Assembly (NCBI RefSeq): GCF_017640745.1
Contig: NZ_JAEPQA010000009.1
Location: 1-64,000, forward strand
DNA from: Nisaea sp.
GTDB taxonomy: Bacteria > Pseudomonadota > Alphaproteobacteria > Thalassobaculales > Thalassobaculaceae
Direction: 5' to 3'
DNA: 64,000 nucleotides
The translations under genes and the position numbers were made by a program. The first letter of the stretch is position 1. Every line of letters starts with the position of its first letter. Positions 59,239 through 64,000 of the stretch are shown piece by piece. The notes under the pieces were generated by a model. The model did no database searches. It saw only the letters and a list, made by a program, of their open reading frames with translations, and had not been told where the DNA came from.

Positions 59239-60777
59239 ATGGTAGGCGAACCGAAAGCGACCGCGCTTCAGCGGATCGAGGAGTGCTTTCGATCGGAAAG
59301 CGGTTTGCTCGATTTGTCTGAGCTCGGGTTATCGGAGCTTCCGGACCGGCTCTTCGACCTGACGGCTCTGACCTCGCTCGATGTTTCCGGTAATGAGCTT
59401 GGCACGCTTCCGGACCGGCTCTTCGACCTGACAGCCCTGACCTCGCTCAATGTTTCCGGTAACCAGCTTGGCACGCTTCCGGACCGGCTCTTCGACCTGA
59501 AGTCCCTGACCTATCTCAGCGCCCTCGCCAATCCGCTGACCGACCCTCCTCTCAAAATCATCGAGCGCGGACTGGATGCGATACAAAGATACGTCGCGGC
59601 GAAAAGCCGCTGCGGTGTGGGCGATGCCTGGATCATGAGGTCGACTCTTGAAAGTTTTCTACTGGGCGTGAACAGTCGCCTCGCGCTTGCAGAGACTGTG
59701 TTGTGTGTTCTGGTGCTCCTCGGATTCATTCACGAAGGCCTCATCTGGCCACTTCTGTCCGGGGCGGCTATCGCGCCTCTTCTTCTCCTGAAAAGAGAGG
59801 CGTCTGTCGAGGTGGGTGTCGCGCGTTTTGCGTCTCTGACTCGCGCTTTGCGGTTGAATGCGGCGGGGAACAGCCCAGACGGATTATTGGGCTGGATATG
59901 GTTCTTTCTCCGGCTCCTTTGTCTTGGAGTCGGCTCGCTTGCGATCAAAGTTGTGACGGCGGCACAGTTTGCTTTCTCGGTGAGATCGTTCGCGGCCATT
60001 CCCGACAATTTTCGGCGGCAAATGCTGGTGATCGACCTTTTCTCCCCGTCAGAGCTGGTTCCAGGTGTTGAGGAAGCCTATGGGCGCTACAGAGACAGCG
60101 TTTTGACTCCGACGGATCTATTGAGGGATTTCACAGACCGAGAGAGTCTCGTATTCGTGTATCTTGGCGAGATAAAGCGTAATCCTCTGGTATCGATGGC
60201 CGGAATGCTTGCGCTCGGACCACTGTTCCTGCTCGCGTGGCTCTACCGGTTCTCACTTAAGGCGAGCTGTCTGCTTTATTGGCCTTTTCTTTTCGTGCAT
60301 CGGATCGAGGCGGAGCGTTTGAAAAAGATTGCGGGCGACGCAAAGGCGTCGGACGTCCTGAAAGCCGCACCCGTCTATGCCTTCATGGCTGCGATTGGCG
60401 GTTTCGCGTTCTACGCTTTGAGCGTTATGTCCGGCAAGGTTGCCCTTGCATCGTGGATCGAAACGCAGACACCGGAGTCGCTGACGGACCTCTTCGCTCT
60501 CGGTGCTCGTGTGGCGGCGCCAAAGCTGTTCTTCACTGCTTTGTTTGCAATGGCAGTATTCTATTTTTTGACAGTTGGCATGCGATGGGCGATGGCTTAT
60601 GCCTGCGCGGCATCAGGCAGCACGGAACGCGGGGATTTCCGGTTTTATCTCCGAGGGTTCCAGATTTTCGCAGTCTTTCAGAACATCACGATTTGCGTGG
60701 CGACCGGATATGTTTTCCTCTGGGCATGGCCGCTTTTCGTTCGCAAAGCGCCGGAAATGGTTGAATTCCTCTTCTAA
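59239..60777 (+). CDS. Leucine-rich repeat protein with polytopic membrane domain
   Basis: Protein of 512 residues from the ATG at 59239; 59224 and a GTG at 59119 are in frame. Residues about 20-100 are three to four LRRs of 23 residues (LPDRLFDLTALTSLDVSGNELGT). The next segment PPLKIIERGLDAIQRYV resembles the junction between LRR and Roc domain in ROCO proteins, but no GTPase follows. Instead about 390 residues hold some seven to nine membrane helices. I know no named family for this. GC is lower than in neighbours, and it has no operon partner. It converges on the leucine dehydrogenase-like gene with 6 bases between. Confidence 0.75.
   Translation: MVGEPKATALQRIEECFRSESGLLDLSELGLSELPDRLFDLTALTSLDVSGNELGTLPDRLFDLTALTSLNVSGNQLGTLPDRLFDLKSLTYLSALANPLTDPPLKIIERGLDAIQRYVAAKSRCGVGDAWIMRSTLESFLLGVNSRLALAETVLCVLVLLGFIHEGLIWPLLSGAAIAPLLLLKREASVEVGVARFASLTRALRLNAAGNSPDGLLGWIWFFLRLLCLGVGSLAIKVVTAAQFAFSVRSFAAIPDNFRRQMLVIDLFSPSELVPGVEEAYGRYRDSVLTPTDLLRDFTDRESLVFVYLGEIKRNPLVSMAGMLALGPLFLLAWLYRFSLKASCLLYWPFLFVHRIEAERLKKIAGDAKASDVLKAAPVYAFMAAIGGFAFYALSVMSGKVALASWIETQTPESLTDLFALGARVAAPKLFFTALFAMAVFYFLTVGMRWAMAYACAASGSTERGDFRFYLRGFQIFAVFQNITICVATGYVFLWAWPLFVRKAPEMVEFLF
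59338..59499 (+). repeat. 69-bp tandem repeats within the LRR gene
   Basis: The units start at 59338, 59407 and 59476 (the third partly diverged). Units 1 and 2 differ at five of 69 positions by my count. Each codes for 23 residues, one LRR. The near-identity points to recent duplication. Confidence 0.85.
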
Positions 60778-60783
60778 AACTTT

Positions 60784-61848
60784 TCACCCAGCCTTTCTCA
60801 ACCGCGCCTCCTCGATCCGTTGCCGCGCGATCCGGTCGGCGACCTCGCCCGGGGGCAGGTCCTGGCGGGCGGCTTCGGTGAAGACGGCGTCGAGGGTCTG
60901 CATCAGGCGGTCGAGCTTGGCGCGGACCCATTCCGGGTCGTAATTGCCGGAGATTTCCGCCGCGACATTGATGATGCCGCCGCCGTTGATCACATAGTCC
61001 GGCGCGTAGAGGATGCCGCGCTCCTGCAGCAGGGCACCGCTCTCCGGGCCGTCGAGCTGGTTATTCGCCGCGCCGGCGACGACCGGGACCTTCAGGCGCG
61101 GGATGGTCGTCGCGTTCAGGATCGCTCCGGCGGCGCAGGGGGCGAAGACATCCGCGTCGACATCGTAGATCGCCTCCGGATCGACGACGTCGGCGCCGAA
61201 CTCGCTGACGGCGGCCTTCAAAGCGCTCTCGTTCACGTCGGCGACGACGAGGCAGGCGCCCGCGTCGTGCAGCAGTCGGGCGAGGCCGTAGCCGACATGA
61301 CCGATGCCCTGGATGGCGATTGTGAGGCCCTTGACGCTCGGGCGCTGCAGCTTGTGCTTCACGGCGATCTTCAGGCCGCGAAAGACGCCCTCCGCGGTGA
61401 CGGGCGAGGGATCGCCGCTCGCCGCCTTGCCTCTGGTCAGGCCCGCGACATAGCGGGTGCGACGGGCGACCTTCGCCATATCCTCGGGGCCGATGCCCAT
61501 GTCCTCGGCGATCCAGTAGCTGCCGCCGAGCCTCTCGACCGCATCCCCGAGGCTTTCGAGGAAGCGGTCCGTCTTGTCCGTCTCGGGGTCGCCGATCACC
61601 ACCGCCTTGCCGCCGCCGAGCGGCAGTTCGGCCATGGCGTTCTTGTAGGTCATGCCGCGCGAGAGCCGGAGCACGTCGGTCAGCGCCTCGTCCGTGCTGT
61701 CGTAATGCCGCATGCGGCAGCCACCCGCGGCGGGGCCGAGGGCGGTCGAATGAATTGCGATGATGGCTTTCAGCCCGGTTTCCGGGCAATGGGCGTAGCT
61801 GACGGTCTCATGGCCGTCGAAGCTGGGTGAGTCGAAGACAGCGCTCAT
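60784..61848 (-). CDS. Leucine dehydrogenase-like Glu/Leu/Phe/Val dehydrogenase
   Basis: Protein of 354 residues, in the leucine dehydrogenase size class. It has GPAAGGCRMRHY and the catalytic Lys in RGMTYKNAMAELPLGGGKAVV. The NAD loop is IAIQGIGHVGYGLARLL. It deaminates branched-chain amino acids to keto acids, or the reverse. The ATG at 61848 follows GGGAGGAAAGCC. No ketoacid dehydrogenase genes lie beside it. Confidence 0.9.
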   Translation of the reverse strand: MSAVFDSPSFDGHETVSYAHCPETGLKAIIAIHSTALGPAAGGCRMRHYDSTDEALTDVLRLSRGMTYKNAMAELPLGGGKAVVIGDPETDKTDRFLESLGDAVERLGGSYWIAEDMGIGPEDMAKVARRTRYVAGLTRGKAASGDPSPVTAEGVFRGLKIAVKHKLQRPSVKGLTIAIQGIGHVGYGLARLLHDAGACLVVADVNESALKAAVSEFGADVVDPEAIYDVDADVFAPCAAGAILNATTIPRLKVPVVAGAANNQLDGPESGALLQERGILYAPDYVINGGGIINVAAEISGNYDPEWVRAKLDRLMQTLDAVFTEAARQDLPPGEVADRIARQRIEEARLRKAG

Positions 61849-61994
61849 GGCTTTCCTCCCGACTGGATCATTGCCGCCGGGCCACCGAGCGCCGCTCTTA
61901 TCGCCGCCGCTCGGGCCGACAATCCGTTGCTTTAAATGTGGGGGATTCAGCCGAAAATTTCCGGTCGTATTTGTCCTGGAACCGGACCATCAGG

Positions 61995-62018
61995 TGCCGG
62001 GAACGCGTGTTTCCGGCA
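61995..62018. repeat. Near-perfect inverted repeat between two minus-strand genes
   Basis: TGCCGG (61995-62000) pairs with CCGGCA (62013-62018), and the inner bases continue the pairing with a G-T step, giving a stem of about 9-10 bp. It lies 32 bases after the PhyH gene stop on the minus strand. No T-run follows. It may help end or stabilise that transcript. Confidence 0.4.
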
Positions 62019-62049
62019 ATAAAGCTGCGTCGGAATGCCGCAGGGTCTC

Positions 62050-63159
62050 CTAGCGCAGCTTCCGTCCCTCCCGGTAGCCATGGCGGATCCAGTGCTGTTT
62101 CGGCGAAACGCCCGACTCGCGCACGTCCGGATTGGCGGCGAGATAGGCCTCCCTGTCGAAACCCTCGGCGAGCGCGACGGAATGTGCCGCAACCCTCCGG
62201 GCGACCCGTCTCACGGCTTTCTCGACGAGGTTCCCTGCCGGTCTCGCGGCAGGTTTGGCCGGACTTTCGCTGGCCGGGACGGAACGGCCGAGATATGTGC
62301 TCTCCTCGCTCTCGCCGGTCACGATGTTGAAGGGCGCACGCACATAGGTGTGCCCCTCGAAAACATCGCTGTAAGACGGTGTCCAGTAGAGGCAGTCTTC
62401 GAAATAATAGTGGGTCACCTGGCTCCAGCGCGTCCGATCGATATCGGCATGGCGTGAGCCGCCATGCAGGAGATGCGCGGACCAGATCAGCGCCTGCCCC
62501 TTCTTCGCCTTGAAGATCTCCGGGCTGTAGCCGTTGCCGTGCACCAGATCCTGCCAGGCGAAGGCAAGTCTTTCCTGCAGCTTTCTCTGATCGCCTCCGG
62601 TCGCCCGCATGCCAATCAGGTCGTTGGTCAGCAGCGGCGTGCGGTGGCTGCCGGGGGCATATTGCAGCGCGCCGTTGCCTTCGTCCGTCTCTTCAAAGGC
62701 GAGCCAGACGCCGCACATGAAGCCGTCTGGAACGCTGGAGAAGAAGGCGGCGTCCGAATGCAGCGTCTGCTGCGTGCCGACCGGGAAGTTCAGGGTCTGG
62801 AAGGGAAAGGCCTTGCGGCCGAAGACGGCGCTGAGGATCTGCAGAACCCGCTCGTTGCAGGCAATCCGGTGGACGGCCTCGACCTCCTGCCAGAGATCCT
62901 GGAGTCGAAGCCCGTCGGAGACCGGCCAGAGCTTCTCGCGCCAATGGCCGAAATCGAAACGGGGTGTGAGCGCGGTGCGGATCTCTTCCATCAGCCCGTC
63001 GATGCCGGGATCGGGGAAATCGATCACGGCATAGCCGTCGCGATGGAGGTCTTCGGCGACCCTCTGGATTTCGGGATCCGCATCCTTGAGCAGGTCGTCG
63101 CGCTGCGGATGGTCGAAGGTCGGAATGCCGGGAAGGTTCGTCTCTTTCGGTGTGGCCAT
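62050..63159 (-). CDS. Phytanoyl-CoA dioxygenase-family protein with C-terminal NPDV motif domain
   Basis: Protein of 369 residues from the ATG at 63159, which has AGAGG before it; the frame continues 28 codons up. The PhyH fold has the iron ligands HSD in LHSDAAFFSS near 138-140 and a distal His in HLLHGGSRHAD. It is an Fe(II)/2-oxoglutarate oxygenase hydroxylating an unknown substrate. The last 45 residues (FDREAYLAANPDVRESG, then WIRHGYREGRKLR) are a short repeat type found at the ends of alphaproteobacterial glycosyltransferases and surface proteins. The 63160-63389 intergenic holds its promoter. Confidence 0.85.
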   Translation of the reverse strand: MATPKETNLPGIPTFDHPQRDDLLKDADPEIQRVAEDLHRDGYAVIDFPDPGIDGLMEEIRTALTPRFDFGHWREKLWPVSDGLRLQDLWQEVEAVHRIACNERVLQILSAVFGRKAFPFQTLNFPVGTQQTLHSDAAFFSSVPDGFMCGVWLAFEETDEGNGALQYAPGSHRTPLLTNDLIGMRATGGDQRKLQERLAFAWQDLVHGNGYSPEIFKAKKGQALIWSAHLLHGGSRHADIDRTRWSQVTHYYFEDCLYWTPSYSDVFEGHTYVRAPFNIVTGESEESTYLGRSVPASESPAKPAARPAGNLVEKAVRRVARRVAAHSVALAEGFDREAYLAANPDVRESGVSPKQHWIRHGYREGRKLR

Positions 63160-63389
63160 TGTGGCGGCCTCTCGATTGAGTGTGTCAGGGCAGGGCGTGG
63201 GTTTGTTCTCCGACCCTACAGAATTTGTGCCCTGTTTTTCCACCCCCGCTTGTAATTTTTTGCGACGTTTGCCGGAAAACGGCGGGTTTGCTCAGTCGAA
63301 GATCAGCGCCAGAAGGAGCGCTATCGGCGGGCGTGCCGCCCCTTTCCGGATTGTGCCCGCGAAAAAAGTACTGTGTCGCCAGCCTGATC

Positions 63390-64000
63390 CTACTCAGCTG
63401 TCAGGCACGCGGTTTCGCCTTTCAACCAGTCCCGCAAGACCGGCAGGTCGGTCTCCAGATCCTCCCGGCCGGTATGGACAAGGTAGTAGGTCTCGCCCGC
63501 CAGTTCCGGTCCGAATGGTCGGACCAGGGCGCCGCTTGCCAGTTCCTCCGCGACAAGCACGGGGCTGAGCAACGCGACGCCCTGTCCGGCCAGGGTGGCC
63601 AGGATCAGATGATTGTCGTCGGTGAAGACCGTCGCCGCGTCGGCATTTGGAGCAGGCAGACCTGCGGTCTCGTGCCAGCGCCTCCAGCTTGGGGTCCGGG
63701 CGTCTTCCAGGCGCCATTCGCTGCGGAGCAGCGGCGCATTCTGAAGATCGCTGTAGCTCCCGATGGCGAGGGCGGGGCTGCACATCGGCGCAAAGCTCTC
63801 CTCGAGGACCGGTTCCGCGACAAGGCCGGGGAAGGGCGCAGTTCCGTACCTGATGGCGAGGTCCGCTTCGCCGCCATGCAGATCCACCGGATCGTCTGAT
63901 GCATGCAGTCTGAGGGTAAAACCGGGTCCTCGGGCTTTCAGGCCGGCCAATCTCGGGATCAGCCATCGCGCCGTGAAGCCGGTTGTCGCCGACAGCGTGA
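63390..64000 (-). CDS. LysR-family transcriptional regulator, C-terminal part (5' end outside window)
   Basis: The frame is open from the window edge and gives 203 residues of the substrate-binding domain. It starts LSATTGFTARWLIPRLAGL and has DLHGGEADLAIRYG and LVAEPVLEESFAPMCSPAL, typical of the GcvA/AmpR-like subgroup. The helix-turn-helix part lies outside. LysR regulators usually control a neighbouring divergent gene, which is not in view. It is upstream of the PhyH gene on the same strand. Confidence 0.88.
   Translation of the reverse strand, partial: TLSATTGFTARWLIPRLAGLKARGPGFTLRLHASDDPVDLHGGEADLAIRYGTAPFPGLVAEPVLEESFAPMCSPALAIGSYSDLQNAPLLRSEWRLEDARTPSWRRWHETAGLPAPNADAATVFTDDNHLILATLAGQGVALLSPVLVAEELASGALVRPFGPELAGETYYLVHTGREDLETDLPVLRDWLKGETACLTAE

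Overview
The window is a 64 kb piece of a GC-rich alphaproteobacterial chromosome. Gene content and order fit the Rhodospirillales: an Irr-type Fur regulator divergent from fabA-fabB-fabI, a block running miaB-phoH-ybeY-corC-lnt-XRE-metK-trmB, then rimP-nusA-ylxR-infB-rbfA-truB-rpsO-pnp, and a phoR-pstSCAB-phoU-phoB cluster. The taxonomic call is an inference from synteny and protein character. I see no tRNA, rRNA, insertion sequence, prophage or CRISPR array.

Layout. 1-2.0 kb: the end of a PfkB kinase gene and an AmpG-like permease. 2.0-9.8 kb: the phosphate regulon core on the minus strand. 10-12.2 kb: malic enzyme. 12.5-22.2 kb: mutS, an antisense FAD oxidoreductase, then glnD-murJ-trpS. 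22.2-27.7 kb: a class III cyclase, NfuA, a Bax-type glucosaminidase, a polysaccharide deacetylase, tsaB-rimI. 28.0-29.8 kb: olsB-olsA for ornithine lipid. 30-38.3 kb: the miaB to trmB block. 38.4-48.8 kb: the rimP to pnp translation and RNA-decay block, with a glycerophosphodiesterase at its end. 48.7-50.2 kb: a divergent pair of regulators around an AT-rich control region. 50.2-53.5 kb: fabI, fabB, fabA and irr. 53.5-59.1 kb: housekeeping genes (SH3 protein, hydroxyacid dehydrogenase, moeB-like, cysK, dut, coaBC). 59.2-64 kb: accessory genes (LRR-membrane protein, leucine dehydrogenase-like enzyme, PhyH-family dioxygenase, truncated LysR regulator).

How it fits together. Phosphate is a theme. 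PhoR/PhoB, the Pst transporter and PhoU sense and import phosphate. A clear tandem Pho box lies upstream of olsB-olsA, which predicts replacement of phospholipid by phosphorus-free ornithine lipid under phosphate limitation. Much of the rest is translation (trpS, miaB, ybeY, rimP, nusA, infB, rbfA, truB, rpsO, pnp), with leader structures that suggest control of rimP and pnp.

The least ordinary part is 49.1-50.2 kb. A ribbon-helix-helix gene and an HTH/PAS-like gene are transcribed away from a region holding three copies of an 18-bp palindrome. Two copies are identical, and each of those abuts a -10-like hexamer of one of the two genes; the HTH/PAS gene may be leaderless. The second unusual item is a predicted polytopic membrane protein with three leucine-rich repeats and a ROCO-like junction but no GTPase domain.
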